DNA from: Pseudomonas orientalis
GTDB taxonomy: Bacteria > Pseudomonadota > Gammaproteobacteria > Pseudomonadales > Pseudomonadaceae
Assembly: GCF_022807995.1 (NCBI RefSeq)
Contig: NZ_CP094351.1
Location: forward strand, 1,209,001 to 1,273,000
Direction of reading: 5' to 3'
Length of the DNA: 64,000 nucleotides
Part shown: positions 46,051 through 54,891 of the stretch, piece by piece
Layout of the letters: each line of letters opens with the position of its first letter
Numbering within the stretch: position 1 is the stretch's first letter
The notes under the pieces: model-generated
The model's database searches: none
What the model was told of the DNA's origin: nothing
What the model saw: only the letters and a program-made list of their open reading frames with translations
Made by a program: the position numbers and the translations under genes

Positions 46051-47928
46051 CTAGGGTAATTGATGGGGCATCAGTGTCGCGCAGTTCGCTTGCAGCAACT
46101 GCACGAAATCATTGGGCGGCAATGCCTTGCTGAATAGAAAACCCTGACCTTCCTCACACTTGCTGGCTTTCAGGAAATTCAGTTGTTCGACGGTTTCCAC
46201 GCCTTCGGCAATGATGTTCAGCGCCAGGCTCTTGCCCATGCCGATGATAGCGCCGATCAATTGTTCATCCTGGTGATTTACGCTGAGGCCGCGTACGAAG
46301 GACTGGTCGATTTTCAGCACATCGATAGGAAAGCGCCGCAAGTAAGTGATGCTGGAGTAGCCGGTGCCGAAATCATCCAGGGCCAGGCGCACGCCCATGG
46401 CCTTGATCTTTTGCAGGGTATCGACGGTTTCGTCGACATGCTGCATCAGCACGCTCTCGGTGATTTCCAGTTCCAGTTGGGTGGACGGCAAACCGGTCTC
46501 TTCCAGAATGGCCGCCAGGTTGTCGATGAAGTCCCGTTGGCGAAGGTCGATTGCCGAAATATTCACCGACATGCGCAGCGGCGCCAGGCCCATCTCGCGC
46601 CAGGCTTGAGCTTGTGCGCAGGCCTGACGCAGCACCCACTGGGTCAGGCGCACGATCAGACCGCTGTCTTCGGCGATCGGAATGAATTCGGCCGGGCTGA
46701 CCCGGCCGGTGGGTTGCGACCAGCGGGTCAGCGCCTCCGCGCCGACGATCTGCCCGGAGGCCAGATTCAGCTTGGGCTGGTAGTGCACCACGAACTCATC
46801 ACGGTCCAGCGCCTGGCGGATCGCGCTTTCCAGGTTTTGCTGATGCCGGGCGCGCAGGTTCATGTCTTCGGTATAAAAACTGAAGTCGTTCCGGCCGCCT
46901 TCCTTGCGGGTATGCATGGCGGTTTCAGCCTGCTTGATCAACTCCACCGCGTGGCTGCTGTCGTTCGGGTAAATGCTGATCCCCAGGCTTGCGGTCACGC
47001 TCAGGTCATGCCCCGCGACGTGACGCGTCGCGCTGACGGCATTGAGTACTTTTTGCGCAATATGCCGGGTTTGCTGGGGATGCTGGATGTCGTTGAGGAG
47101 GATCACAAACTCGTCGGCACCGTAGCGAAACACCGAGTCCGACGCGCGCACCGTCGCCATCAGGCTTTGGCTTACCTGTTGGAGCACCTCGTCGCCCGCC
47201 GGGTAGCCCAGGGCGTTGTTGATGCGCTTGAAGCGGTCGAGCCCGATAAATATCACCGCCAGTTGCGTGTCATGCCGCCGGCCCAGAGCGATGGCCTGGG
47301 TCAGCCGGTCGCCGAGCAGCGTGCTGTTGGGCAGCTCGGTCAAGGCGTCGTAGTGCAACAGGTGCGAGACCTTGAGCAGTTCCTGTACGCGTTCTTCGAT
47401 GGTGCGTTCCAGGCCGATCACCTTGAGCGCGGCGTCCTGGGCCAGTTGCCATTTCCAGGTCAGCGCACTGGCCATCTGGCGGATTTCCAGAGCGTCGAAG
47501 GGTTTTTTCAGAATCAGCAACTGGTCCTTGTATGTCAGGCGCGCTTCGATGGTCTCGAAGGAATAGTCGGAATAGGCGGTGCACAGGGCGATTTGCAGAT
47601 TGGGGTCAACGTCCCACAGCTGTTCGATGGTTTGCAGCCCGTCCCAGCCGGGGGGCATGCGCATATCGATAAATACCATGGCGTAGGGCGTATTGGCCTG
47701 CAATGCCTTGTTTACCAGCACCAGGGCTTCCTGGCCCTGATAGGCGGAGTCCAGCTCGAAGGCCTGGCGCACCGGCGCGGCGGTGCCGAAAAGGGCTGAT
47801 TCCAACGTGTCAAGGGAGGGCTCGCCATGCTCATCGGCACAGAGAATCTTGCGAAAGTCCTGGTGGATCGAGGCGGTGTCATCAACGATCAGTAGGCGAC
47901 GGTTGGCGCGTCCCGAGTCAGGCTTCAT
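46051..47928 (-). CDS. Response regulator with GGDEF and EAL domains
   Basis: A 625-residue cytoplasmic c-di-GMP enzyme. The receiver (RRLLIVDDTASIHQDFRKIL, Asp in VFIDMRMPPGWDG) has the same insert as that of the downstream kinase. The GGDEF domain reads FRYGADEFVILL, so the second Gly of the signature is Ala and cyclase activity is doubtful. The EAL domain keeps all expected catalytic residues: GAEALTRW, the Asn of MSVNISAIDL, Glu of LEITESVL, the Asp pair of LALDDFGTGYSS, Lys of VLKIDQSF and Glu of IAEGVETVEQ. It therefore is probably a phosphodiesterase lowering c-di-GMP under phosphorelay control. It is first of a four-gene operon. Confidence 0.9.
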   Translation of the reverse strand: MKPDSGRANRRLLIVDDTASIHQDFRKILCADEHGEPSLDTLESALFGTAAPVRQAFELDSAYQGQEALVLVNKALQANTPYAMVFIDMRMPPGWDGLQTIEQLWDVDPNLQIALCTAYSDYSFETIEARLTYKDQLLILKKPFDALEIRQMASALTWKWQLAQDAALKVIGLERTIEERVQELLKVSHLLHYDALTELPNSTLLGDRLTQAIALGRRHDTQLAVIFIGLDRFKRINNALGYPAGDEVLQQVSQSLMATVRASDSVFRYGADEFVILLNDIQHPQQTRHIAQKVLNAVSATRHVAGHDLSVTASLGISIYPNDSSHAVELIKQAETAMHTRKEGGRNDFSFYTEDMNLRARHQQNLESAIRQALDRDEFVVHYQPKLNLASGQIVGAEALTRWSQPTGRVSPAEFIPIAEDSGLIVRLTQWVLRQACAQAQAWREMGLAPLRMSVNISAIDLRQRDFIDNLAAILEETGLPSTQLELEITESVLMQHVDETVDTLQKIKAMGVRLALDDFGTGYSSITYLRRFPIDVLKIDQSFVRGLSVNHQDEQLIGAIIGMGKSLALNIIAEGVETVEQLNFLKASKCEEGQGFLFSKALPPNDFVQLLQANCATLMPHQLP

Positions 47929-48129
47929 GGCGCGCTCCGCAGACGCAAAAGATTCGATGGCATAACGATTCCTTCCTTGGTGCTACAGCTGGACGAAGTG
48001 CACATCTGCTGTGACAGCATAGTTGAGTTACCTTGATATCGACGGCCACTTCGCGTCAAATCAACACCGTATGCGTGTTATAGCGGTTCAATTTCGCTTA
48101 ACTTGATTTAATTTGAAGGCAGAGTCGCC

Positions 48130-49443
48130 ATGGATGAACAACTCGCTACCAAGCCCGCCGTTTTGCTGGTCGATGATGAAGAGTCGATCCTCAACAGCCT
48201 GCGCCGCCTGTTGCGCAGCCAGCCCTATGACGTCGTGCTGGCCACCAGCGGCGTCCAGGCGCTGGAAGTCATGGCGACCCGGCCCATCGACCTGGTGATG
48301 AGCGATGCGCGCATGCCCGGTATGGACGGTGCCACGCTGTTGGCCGAGGTCCACCGTCTGTACCCGGGCACTCGCCGCATCCTGCTCACCGGTTACGCCG
48401 ACTTGACCACCATCATCAAGGCGATCAACGACGGTCAGATTCACCGCTACATCAGCAAACCCTGGAATGACGAAGAGTTGCTGTTGATCCTGCAGCAGAC
48501 CCTCGAACACCAGCGGCTCGAACGTCTCACCCAGACGCAGCACGAGCAGCTCAAGGCGCTCAACGCCACCCTGGAAAAACGCGTGATGGCGCGTACCGCC
48601 GAGTTGCAACAGACCGCCGACATGCTCGACCTGGCCTACGATGAACTCAAACGCAGCTACGTGACCGGTACCGAAGTGTTTTCCCTGCTGGCCAACCTGC
48701 GCCTGCCCAAGGATAAACAGACCAACCGGGCGCTGATCGAATTGATCCGCGTGTACTGCGCCGCCCAGACCATCGATGAAGCCAGCACCCGCGACCTGAC
48801 CATGGCCGCCGCGCTTTACAACATCGGCAAGCTGAGCTGGAACGACAGCATGATGGTGGCGCCATCGGACAAACTGCACAGCACCGACCGCGCGCTGTAT
48901 CGCGAATACCCAACCCAGAGCGAGTCGCTGTTGATGACCCTGGAGCCGATGAAGGACGCGGCACGCATCATTCGTCATCACCAGGAACGTTGGGACGGCT
49001 CGGGGTTCCCCGACCACCTCAAGGGCGACGCCATCCCGCCCGGCTCGCGGCTGTTGAAGCTGGCCGTGGATTTCATCGAGCTGCAAAAGGGCCTGATCCT
49101 GGAGCGGCACCTGAACAGCGACGAAGCGCTGCTGTATATCCGCAAGTACGCCGGGCGCCTGTATGACCCGGAATTGGTCGAGGATTTCGTACAGGCTTGC
49201 GCCACCTTCCTCAGCGATGTGACCCTGGGCGATCCCACGGTCAAAGTCCTCACCACCCGCGAGCTGGAGGACGGCATGGTGCTGGCGCGCAACCTCAACG
49301 CCGACAACGGCATGCTGCTGCTCAACGCCGGCAAGGTGCTGAACCTGCCGCTGGTGGACAAGCTGATCGCATTCGAGGCGATGGAGGGGGCGAAATACAG
49401 CGTATTTATCAAGCAACCTGATGAGATAACGATTCCCACATGA
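48130..49443 (+). CDS. Response regulator with degenerate HD-GYP domain
   Basis: A 437-residue protein with receiver, coiled coil and HD-GYP-like output. The receiver has DDEES and Asp in LVMSDARMPGMDG. In the output domain the metal-binding HD is missing: the usual HDxGK reads AALYNIGKLSWND. The later motif IIRHHQERWDGSGFP keeps HH but has GFP for GYP. It therefore probably cannot cut c-di-GMP and may be a binding or regulatory output. It diverges from the EAL operon across 200 bases and lies directly upstream of the NUDIX gene, whose start overlaps its stop. The large open frame on the other strand is a shadow. Confidence 0.85.
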   Translation: MDEQLATKPAVLLVDDEESILNSLRRLLRSQPYDVVLATSGVQALEVMATRPIDLVMSDARMPGMDGATLLAEVHRLYPGTRRILLTGYADLTTIIKAINDGQIHRYISKPWNDEELLLILQQTLEHQRLERLTQTQHEQLKALNATLEKRVMARTAELQQTADMLDLAYDELKRSYVTGTEVFSLLANLRLPKDKQTNRALIELIRVYCAAQTIDEASTRDLTMAAALYNIGKLSWNDSMMVAPSDKLHSTDRALYREYPTQSESLLMTLEPMKDAARIIRHHQERWDGSGFPDHLKGDAIPPGSRLLKLAVDFIELQKGLILERHLNSDEALLYIRKYAGRLYDPELVEDFVQACATFLSDVTLGDPTVKVLTTRELEDGMVLARNLNADNGMLLLNAGKVLNLPLVDKLIAFEAMEGAKYSVFIKQPDEITIPT

Positions 49444-49856
49444 ACCCTTCAACCATTCGCATCGCCGCCGCCGTCCTGATCGATAAAAACGGCCAAACGT
49501 TGCTGGTGCGCAAACGCGGGACCCTGGCCTTCATGCAACCGGGCGGCAAGATCGACGCTGGCGAGCAAGCCGTGGAGGCGCTGGCCCGTGAGCTGCATGA
49601 AGAGCTGAACCTGCGCATCGACCCGGCGCAAGCGGTGTACCTCGGCCAGTTCTCGGGGCCCGCCGCCAACGAGCCGGGCTTCACCGTGCAGGCCGAGATG
49701 TTCCAGCTGCACATCGACGTGGCGGTCACGCCGGCCGCTGAAATTGAAGAAATACGCTGGATCGATCCCATGGGCGACGGCGGCCTGCACCTGGCGCCTC
49801 TGACGCGCGACGTGATCCTGCCGTTCTACCGCGACTCGCTGGCGACCGCTGGATGA
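49440..49856 (+). CDS. NUDIX hydrolase
   Basis: A 138-residue NUDIX protein hydrolysing a nucleoside diphosphate linked to another moiety, with divalent metal. The NUDIX box is complete: GGKIDAGEQAVEAL followed by ARELHEELNLRI supplies the Gly, the spaced Glu residues and the REx2EE core. The MutT-like size and the N-terminal strand IRIAAAVLIDKNGQTLLVRK match the housekeeping type. The ATG overlaps the preceding stop and its own stop overlaps the next start (ATGA in both cases), so it is translated with the response regulator and the acetyltransferase. Substrate unknown. Confidence 0.9.
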   Translation: MNPSTIRIAAAVLIDKNGQTLLVRKRGTLAFMQPGGKIDAGEQAVEALARELHEELNLRIDPAQAVYLGQFSGPAANEPGFTVQAEMFQLHIDVAVTPAAEIEEIRWIDPMGDGGLHLAPLTRDVILPFYRDSLATAG

Positions 49857-50356
49857 TCCGCCAACTGCTCAGCAACGACGCGCAAGCCTATCGGGCATTG
49901 ATGCTCGAGGCTTACGAGGCGTATCCGCAGGCGTTCACCTCCAGTGTGGCGGAACGGGCCGCGATGCCGTTGAGCTGGTGGGAGAACCGCCTCGACAATC
50001 CGCTGGATCGGCTGCTTGGCGCCTTCGAGGGCGATCAGTTGGCGGGTATTGTCGGCCTGGCGTTCGAGCCTCGGGAAAAGGCGCGGCACAAGGTGACCTT
50101 GTTCGGTATGTATGTCACCCAGGCTTACCAGCACAGGGGCTTGGGCCGGCAACTGGTGGAAGCGGCGCTGGCGCAAGCCCGCCGGCATCCGCGCCTGCAG
50201 TTGATTCAGCTGACCGTCACTGCCGGCAACGATGCAGCGTTGGCGCTTTATCAGCGCTGCGGCTTCATTCAGTACGGCCTGGAGCCGTTGGCCGTGCGGG
50301 TAGGTGATGAGTATTTCGACAAAATCCACCTGTGGCGAGAATTGACGGGTCAGTGA
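49853..50356 (+). CDS. GNAT family N-acetyltransferase
   Basis: A 167-residue GNAT enzyme that would transfer an acetyl group from acetyl-CoA to an amine. The acetyl-CoA site is seen in GMYVTQAYQHRGLGRQLVEA, with the QxxGxG/A-type signature QHRGLGRQ. Later comes LTVTAGNDAALALYQRCGFI, the usual LxVxxxNxxAxxxYxxxGF ending. The order of strands is standard for the family. The start overlaps the NUDIX stop by four bases. Acceptor unknown. Confidence 0.9.
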   Translation: MIRQLLSNDAQAYRALMLEAYEAYPQAFTSSVAERAAMPLSWWENRLDNPLDRLLGAFEGDQLAGIVGLAFEPREKARHKVTLFGMYVTQAYQHRGLGRQLVEAALAQARRHPRLQLIQLTVTAGNDAALALYQRCGFIQYGLEPLAVRVGDEYFDKIHLWRELTGQ

Positions 50357-50363
50357 TATCCAA

Positions 50364-50386
50364 TGTGGGAGGGGGCTTGTCCCAAT
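50364..50386. repeat. Single, partly degenerate REP
   Basis: TGTGGGAGGGGGCTTGTCCC, with T for C in the right arm, and no inverted partner close by. It is a solitary REP of the GGGAGGGGGCTTGCCCC type, just before a REPIN of the other type. Confidence 0.75.
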
Positions 50387-50406
50387 GCCAGTCAGTTAAG
50401 GCTTTT

Positions 50407-50506
50407 TGTAGGAGCGAGCTTGCTCGCGAAAAACTCACAGGCGCCGCGTTTATTCAGGAAGTACGCGTTATCGTTGACGTTTTTCGCAAGCAAGCTCGCT
50501 CCTACA
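50407..50506. repeat. REPIN, GGAGCGAGCTTGCTC type
   Basis: Inverted REP pair around a spacer that shares the words GGCGCCGCGTTTATTCAGGA and CGTTATCGTTG with the copy at 3365-3465. One right-hand base differs (CGCAAGC for CGCGAGC). Confidence 0.9.
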
Positions 50507-50549
50507 TAGGGCTTGCCCGTGAAGACGTCGGCCCGGCAAACACTGGCGC

Positions 50550-51467
50550 TTAGCGCACGGCACTGACCCCATCCAGGGTGGAAAACGACGTGTCCTTGGC
50601 CGTCAGCAAAAAGTCGCGCATATACGGCGCATCCAGCATGTCCGCCCGAACTCCCGCATACAGCGTGGCGAACAATCCCTTCTCGCCCAGCCGCTTGGCC
50701 TTTACATAACCGCGCGAACTGTACTCATGCAGCGCCCAATGCGGCATACCGCACACCCCTCGGCCGCTGGCCACCAGTTGCATCATCATCACGGTCAACT
50801 CCGAGGTGCGTACCTGGGCCGGTTCCACGTCAGCGGGCTCGAGAAAACGGGTAAAGATGTCCAGACGATCCCGCTCTACCGGGTAGGTAATCAGCGTCTC
50901 GGTCAGCAGGTCTTCCGGCACGATGTATGACTTGTTCGCCAGCGGATGTTGGTTGGCCACTGCGAGCATGGCTTCGTAAGTGAACAGCGGCACATAGGTG
51001 ATGCCCGGCAGCTCCAGCGGGTCGGAGGTCACCACCAGATCGAGGTCACCACGGGCCAGGGCCGGCAGTGGCGCGAAGGCAAAGCCGGAAGCGAGGTCCA
51101 GCTCGACCTCCGGCCAGGCATCGCGGAACTGGTCAATGGTGGGCATCAGCCATTGGAAGCAACTGTGGCATTCGATGGCCATGTGCAGGCGTCCGGCAGT
51201 ACCGCCGGCCAGACGCGCAATATCGCGTTCGGCGCCGCGCAGCAAGGGCAGCGTGGCATCCGCCAGTTGCAATAGACGCAGGCCGGCGCTGGTGAAGCGC
51301 ACGGGTCTGGTCTTGCGCACGAACAGCGGCATGCCGAGGCGCTCTTCCAGTTCCTTGAACTGGTGGGACAAAGCGGACTGGGTCAGGTGCAGGCGTTCGG
51401 CGGCTTCCACCAGGCTGTCGGCTTCGCGCAGGGCGTGCAGGGTCTTGAGATGGCGGATTTCGAGCAC
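50550..51467 (-). CDS. metR: LysR-type transcriptional regulator MetR
   Basis: A 305-residue LysR regulator of methionine synthesis genes that uses homocysteine as co-regulator in enterobacteria. The winged helix SLVEAAERLHLTQSALSHQF and the following HQFKELEERLGMPLFVRKTR are identical in character to MetR of other proteobacteria. So is the effector segment MAIECHSCFQWLMPTIDQFR. I use the GTG at 51467, with GGAGG four bases ahead, giving VLEIRHLKTL. The frame extends upstream to 51503 without family likeness. No metE or metH is adjacent, so its targets lie elsewhere. Confidence 0.88.
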   Translation of the reverse strand: MLEIRHLKTLHALREADSLVEAAERLHLTQSALSHQFKELEERLGMPLFVRKTRPVRFTSAGLRLLQLADATLPLLRGAERDIARLAGGTAGRLHMAIECHSCFQWLMPTIDQFRDAWPEVELDLASGFAFAPLPALARGDLDLVVTSDPLELPGITYVPLFTYEAMLAVANQHPLANKSYIVPEDLLTETLITYPVERDRLDIFTRFLEPADVEPAQVRTSELTVMMMQLVASGRGVCGMPHWALHEYSSRGYVKAKRLGEKGLFATLYAGVRADMLDAPYMRDFLLTAKDTSFSTLDGVSAVR

Positions 51468-51567
51468 GGGCCCTCCATGAAAATAATGTGTGACAGAGCT
51501 CAATAGCTTGAGTTTGTCTCATGTGCCGCCGCCTGTCGATCAGGACCGCCCGGCACTCTTCATCAAA

Positions 51568-51585
51568 CTGTCATCGAACTGTGGC
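51568..51585 (+). promoter_or_regulatory. Possible Pho box
   Basis: CTGTCAT, four bases, then CTGTGGC, in the 7+4+7 arrangement of a Pho box (consensus CTGTCAT repeated at 11 bases). The first half is exact and the second agrees at four of seven. It sits 65-80 bases upstream of the ATG at 51650. Confidence 0.35.
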
Positions 51586-51649
51586 AGCGCGCTTGCACAA
51601 ACTTCATCAGACTCGCGCTCTACTGGGGTTCTGCGTTTCGGTGTTTTTC

Positions 51650-52669
51650 ATGCGCGTGTTGCTTTTACTGGCCGCTTTACTGTTCGGCCTGCCGTGTTTT
51701 GCGGCGTCTCGATGTGATGTCAATGTCCCGACCCAAACGGTCGACCTGGAAAAGGTGAGCATCGCCTACCAGAGTATCGGCCGTGCGTCCGACCCGGCCT
51801 TGCTGCTGGTGATGGGCCTGGGCGGGCAGTTGATCCACTGGCCCGATGAAGTGGTCGTCGCGCTGTGCCAACAGGGTTTCCGGGTGATCCGCTATGACAA
51901 CCGTGATGTGGGCCTTTCGACCTGGCGCCAGGCGCCGGCAAGCGCCAACCTGACCTTCGAAGTGCTGCGCTACAAGCTCGGTCTGCCGGTGGCGGCGCCC
52001 TATACGCTGACCGACATGGCCGACGACGCGCTGGGCTTGATGGATGCGCTGCAGGTGCGGCAATTCCACGTGCTGGGCGCAAGCATGGGCGGCATGATCG
52101 CCCAGCACCTGGCGGCGATGGCGCCGCAACGGGTGGAGAGCCTGACGCTGATCATGACCAGTTCCGGCGCCGAAGGCTTGCCCGCTCCAAATGCCGCGCT
52201 GGTGCAGTTGTTGTCGCGGCGCAGCGCGCCCAATCGCGAAGTCGCCCTGGAACAGCAAGCCGATCTGCTTGCAGCGCTGGGCAGCCCGAATGTGCAGGAT
52301 GATCGTCAGGCATTGCTGCATCAGGCGGCGCTGTCCTACGACCGCGCGTTCAACCCCGAAGGCGTCAAGCGCCAGATCATGGCGATCCTCGCCGAACCGA
52401 GCCGGGTACCGTTACTCAACCAATTGCGCGTGCCGACCCTGGTGGTGCACGGCACTGCCGACCCGTTGCTGCCGGTGATGCATGGTGTTCATCTGGCCGC
52501 GCATATCCGGGGCAGCCAGCTGAAATTGATTCCAGGCCTGGCCCATCGTTTCCAGGAGGCATTCAAGGCGCCATTGCTGGCGGCGGTGCTGCCTTACCTG
52601 CAAGCCCATCGCGAAGATACCGCGCACTGGGCGCAGATCGACCTGAGCGAGCCTTCGAAGCTGTTGTAG
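51650..52669 (+). CDS. Secreted alpha/beta hydrolase
   Basis: A 339-residue hydrolase with a signal peptide ([20 protein letters not shown]), so it acts in the periplasm or outside. The catalytic triad is Ser in GASMGGMIA, Asp in [11 protein letters not shown] and His in PGLAHRF. The oxyanion region [13 protein letters not shown] and [12 protein letters not shown] are typical of esterase/lipase members of the family. The frame is open back to 51521, but the first 43 codons have no signal and no family likeness. A possible Pho box upstream would fit a phosphate-starvation enzyme. Substrate unknown. Confidence 0.82.
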   Translation: MRVLLLLAALLFGLPCFAASRCDVNVPTQTVDLEKVSIAYQSIGRASDPALLLVMGLGGQLIHWPDEVVVALCQQGFRVIRYDNRDVGLSTWRQAPASANLTFEVLRYKLGLPVAAPYTLTDMADDALGLMDALQVRQFHVLGASMGGMIAQHLAAMAPQRVESLTLIMTSSGAEGLPAPNAALVQLLSRRSAPNREVALEQQADLLAALGSPNVQDDRQALLHQAALSYDRAFNPEGVKRQIMAILAEPSRVPLLNQLRVPTLVVHGTADPLLPVMHGVHLAAHIRGSQLKLIPGLAHRFQEAFKAPLLAAVLPYLQAHREDTAHWAQIDLSEPSKLL

Positions 52670-52724
52670 AGGTGGTGTATCGTATGACTTTTGCGGCGCA
52701 TTAATGCCAGCGAGGTTGTCCCCC

Positions 52725-53378
52725 ATGAGTACTGCCCTGAAAATCGATTTCATCAGCGACGTCTCCTGCCCCTGGTGCGTCATCGGCCTGCGTGGCCTGA
52801 CCGAAGCCCTCGACCAGCTTGGCGCCGAGGTGCAGGCCGAGATTCATTTCCAGCCGTTCGAACTGAACCCGAAGATGCCCCCTGAAGGGCAGAACATCGT
52901 TGAGCATATCAGCGAAAAATACGGCGCCAGCGCCGAAGAGTCCCAGGCTAACCGCGCGCGCATCCGTGACATGGGCGCCGAACTCGGCTTTGCCTTCCGT
53001 ACCGACGGCCAGAGCCGTATCTACAACACCTTCGACGCGCACCGCCTGCTGCATTGGGCCGGGCTGGAAGGCTTGCAGTACAACCTCAAGGAAGCCTTGT
53101 TCAAGGCGTACTTCAGCGACGGCCAGGACCCTTCCGACCACGCGACCCTGGCGAGTATCGCCGAAAGCGTCGGCCTGGACCCCAAACGCGCCGACGATAT
53201 TCTCGCCTCTGAGGAATACGCCGCCGAGGTGCGCGAACAAGAGAAATTGTGGATCACCCGCGGCGTGACCTCGGTGCCGACCATCGTGTTCAACGACCAG
53301 TACGCGGTCAGCGGTGGCCAGCCGGCCGAAGCCTTCGTTGGCGCGATTCGCCAGATCATCACTGAGTCCAAAAACTAG
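52725..53378 (+). CDS. DsbA family (FrnE-like) oxidoreductase
   Basis: A 217-residue protein with a thioredoxin fold and a CPWC active site in [16 protein letters not shown] near the N-terminus. A helical insert and [20 protein letters not shown], with the cis-Pro loop, follow. It matches the FrnE/2-hydroxychromene-2-carboxylate isomerase-like branch of DsbA proteins. No signal peptide is present, so it acts in the cytoplasm, probably as a thiol-disulfide isomerase or glutathione-linked enzyme. The ATG at 52725 has a GAGG about ten bases upstream. The reaction is not fixed by sequence. Confidence 0.87.
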   Translation: MSTALKIDFISDVSCPWCVIGLRGLTEALDQLGAEVQAEIHFQPFELNPKMPPEGQNIVEHISEKYGASAEESQANRARIRDMGAELGFAFRTDGQSRIYNTFDAHRLLHWAGLEGLQYNLKEALFKAYFSDGQDPSDHATLASIAESVGLDPKRADDILASEEYAAEVREQEKLWITRGVTSVPTIVFNDQYAVSGGQPAEAFVGAIRQIITESKN

Positions 53379-53396
53379 AGCCAGACACTGATCAAA

Positions 53397-53485
53397 TGTG
53401 GGAGGGGGCTTGCCCCCGATGACGGTGTGTCAGTTACCAATCAGTTGGCTGACCCACCGCTATCGGGGGCAAGCCCCCTCCCACA
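53397..53485. repeat. REPIN, GGGAGGGGGCTTGCCCCC type
   Basis: Inverted REP pair with a spacer that includes GGTGTGTCAGTTACC. It follows the FrnE-like gene and may end its transcript. Confidence 0.9.
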
Positions 53486-53593
53486 TTGGGATCTGCGCAG
53501 GCTTGAATATTTCGCTGGCCCGGCCCTTGCATTGACACCCTTAAAGCCCTCCCGGTCTGCGGCTGGGCGCTGCCATTGGGGTGAAACATTACC

Positions 53594-54514
53594 TTGAACA
53601 TTCTTGACCTCGACCACAGCCTCACCGGTCAGGCGCCGATTGCCCGGCGGTTGGCCAGCGGCCGGGCTACACGCCTCGACCTGCTGGACCTGGGCCCGAA
53701 ACTGCGCCTGTGGTCCACCGAAAAAACCTGGAAACGCTTCGTCGAGCGCCTGGCCCAGCGGCCGCGGCCCAACGATGCGCGCCCGGAAATCCTGTTCGTC
53801 GGCTCCGGCGACTATCACCACCTCACGCCGGCGTTTCTGGCCGACCTGAAGGAGCCCGTCAGCCTGATCCACTTCGACAACCACCCCGACTGGGTGCGTT
53901 TTGCGCCCAAGCGTCACTGTGGGTCGTGGGTCAACCGCGCGCTGAAAATGCCGGCGATCAAACGCATCGTCACCCTGGGGCCGTGCAGTGACGACCTGCA
54001 CAAGCCGCAACTGCGCGGCGGTAACCTTGGCGCCCTCAAGCGCGGGCAATTGCAGCTGTTTCCCTGGCAGCACCCGCCGTCGCAGGTCTGGGGCCGGATC
54101 GGCGACGGCGCCGGGCACCAACAGCAGGAAAACCATCTGCACTGGCGCAATCTGGCGCAGCTGGACTGGGCGGCGTTCCTCGACCAGATGATCGCCGGCC
54201 TGCCCACCGAAGCGATCTGGATCACCATCGACAAGGACGTACTGGCCAGCGAAGACGCCGCCACCAATTGGGACCAGGGCGGCATGCGCCTGAGCCACTT
54301 GCTCCAGGCCTTGCGAGCGTTGGCGGCGCGTAAACGCATCATTGGCATCGACGTGTGCGGCGAGTTCGCGGCGCCTGCGTTCAGCAACGCCTTCAAGCGC
54401 TGGGAGGCCAAGTCCGACCAGCCACCGCCCGAGCGTTGGAGCGCGCAGGATTTGCAGCGCAATGCGGCGACCAATGAAGCCTTGATCGACCTGTTTGAGG
54501 AGCTGTTCCCGTGA
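53594..54514 (+). CDS. Arginase/agmatinase-like family protein
   Basis: A 306-residue protein of the ureohydrolase superfamily. Metal-binding signatures are seen as GDYHHLT, HFDNHPDW and TIDKDVLASEDAATNWDQGG, in the order expected for the dinuclear manganese site. The TTG at 53594 has no good alternative, although its ribosome site is weak. The two genes that follow, coupled by four-base overlaps, are small transporters. Hydrolysis of a guanidino compound with export of the product is a reasonable idea but is not shown by sequence. Confidence 0.7.
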   Translation: MNILDLDHSLTGQAPIARRLASGRATRLDLLDLGPKLRLWSTEKTWKRFVERLAQRPRPNDARPEILFVGSGDYHHLTPAFLADLKEPVSLIHFDNHPDWVRFAPKRHCGSWVNRALKMPAIKRIVTLGPCSDDLHKPQLRGGNLGALKRGQLQLFPWQHPPSQVWGRIGDGAGHQQQENHLHWRNLAQLDWAAFLDQMIAGLPTEAIWITIDKDVLASEDAATNWDQGGMRLSHLLQALRALAARKRIIGIDVCGEFAAPAFSNAFKRWEAKSDQPPPERWSAQDLQRNAATNEALIDLFEELFP

Positions 54515-54891
54515 CCCTGACCGTGGTGCTGTTGCTGGCGTTTTCCATTGTTCTCGATGTGATTGGCCAGTTGTGTTTCAAGCTGGGCGTGGACCGTTTA
54601 CCGCAACTCGAGGGCGGTTTTCGCCTGCGCGCGTTCTGGGGCCAGGTGTTCAATGCGCCGCTGCTCTGGGCCGGCGTCGGGGCCTATGTGATCGAGTTTT
54701 TCGTCTGGCTCGAGGCCTTGTCCCGCGCGCCGTTGAGCCTGCTGTTTCCGCTGGCGGCGCTGGCCTATTGCCTGGTGGTGCTGGCGGGCAGGGTAGTGCT
54801 CAAGGAACCCGTCAGCCGACGGCGCTGGCTGGGCACGCTGGTGATTACCTTCGGTGTGATGTTGGTGGCGATTGCGGGGGGGCAGGCATGA
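54511..54891 (+). CDS. Small EamA/SMR-type membrane transporter, subunit 1
   Basis: A 126-residue protein with four membrane helices and the charged turn LKEPVSRRRWLGTLVITFGV common to EamA and SMR proteins. Its start overlaps the arginase-like stop as ATGA, and its stop overlaps the start of the next gene. Half-size EamA proteins of this kind act as heterodimers (compare ArnE/ArnF and MdtI/MdtJ). The partner is therefore the next gene. Substrate unknown; a small amine or guanidine would suit the context. Confidence 0.8.
   Translation: MTLTVVLLLAFSIVLDVIGQLCFKLGVDRLPQLEGGFRLRAFWGQVFNAPLLWAGVGAYVIEFFVWLEALSRAPLSLLFPLAALAYCLVVLAGRVVLKEPVSRRRWLGTLVITFGVMLVAIAGGQA

Noticed and set aside
46183..47799. 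538-codon open frame opposite the GGDEF-EAL gene
   Set aside because: Shadow frame. The EAL gene has all catalytic motifs.
48088..49452. 454-codon open frame opposite the HD-GYP-like regulator
   Set aside because: Shadow frame. The plus strand has a receiver domain and couples to the NUDIX gene.
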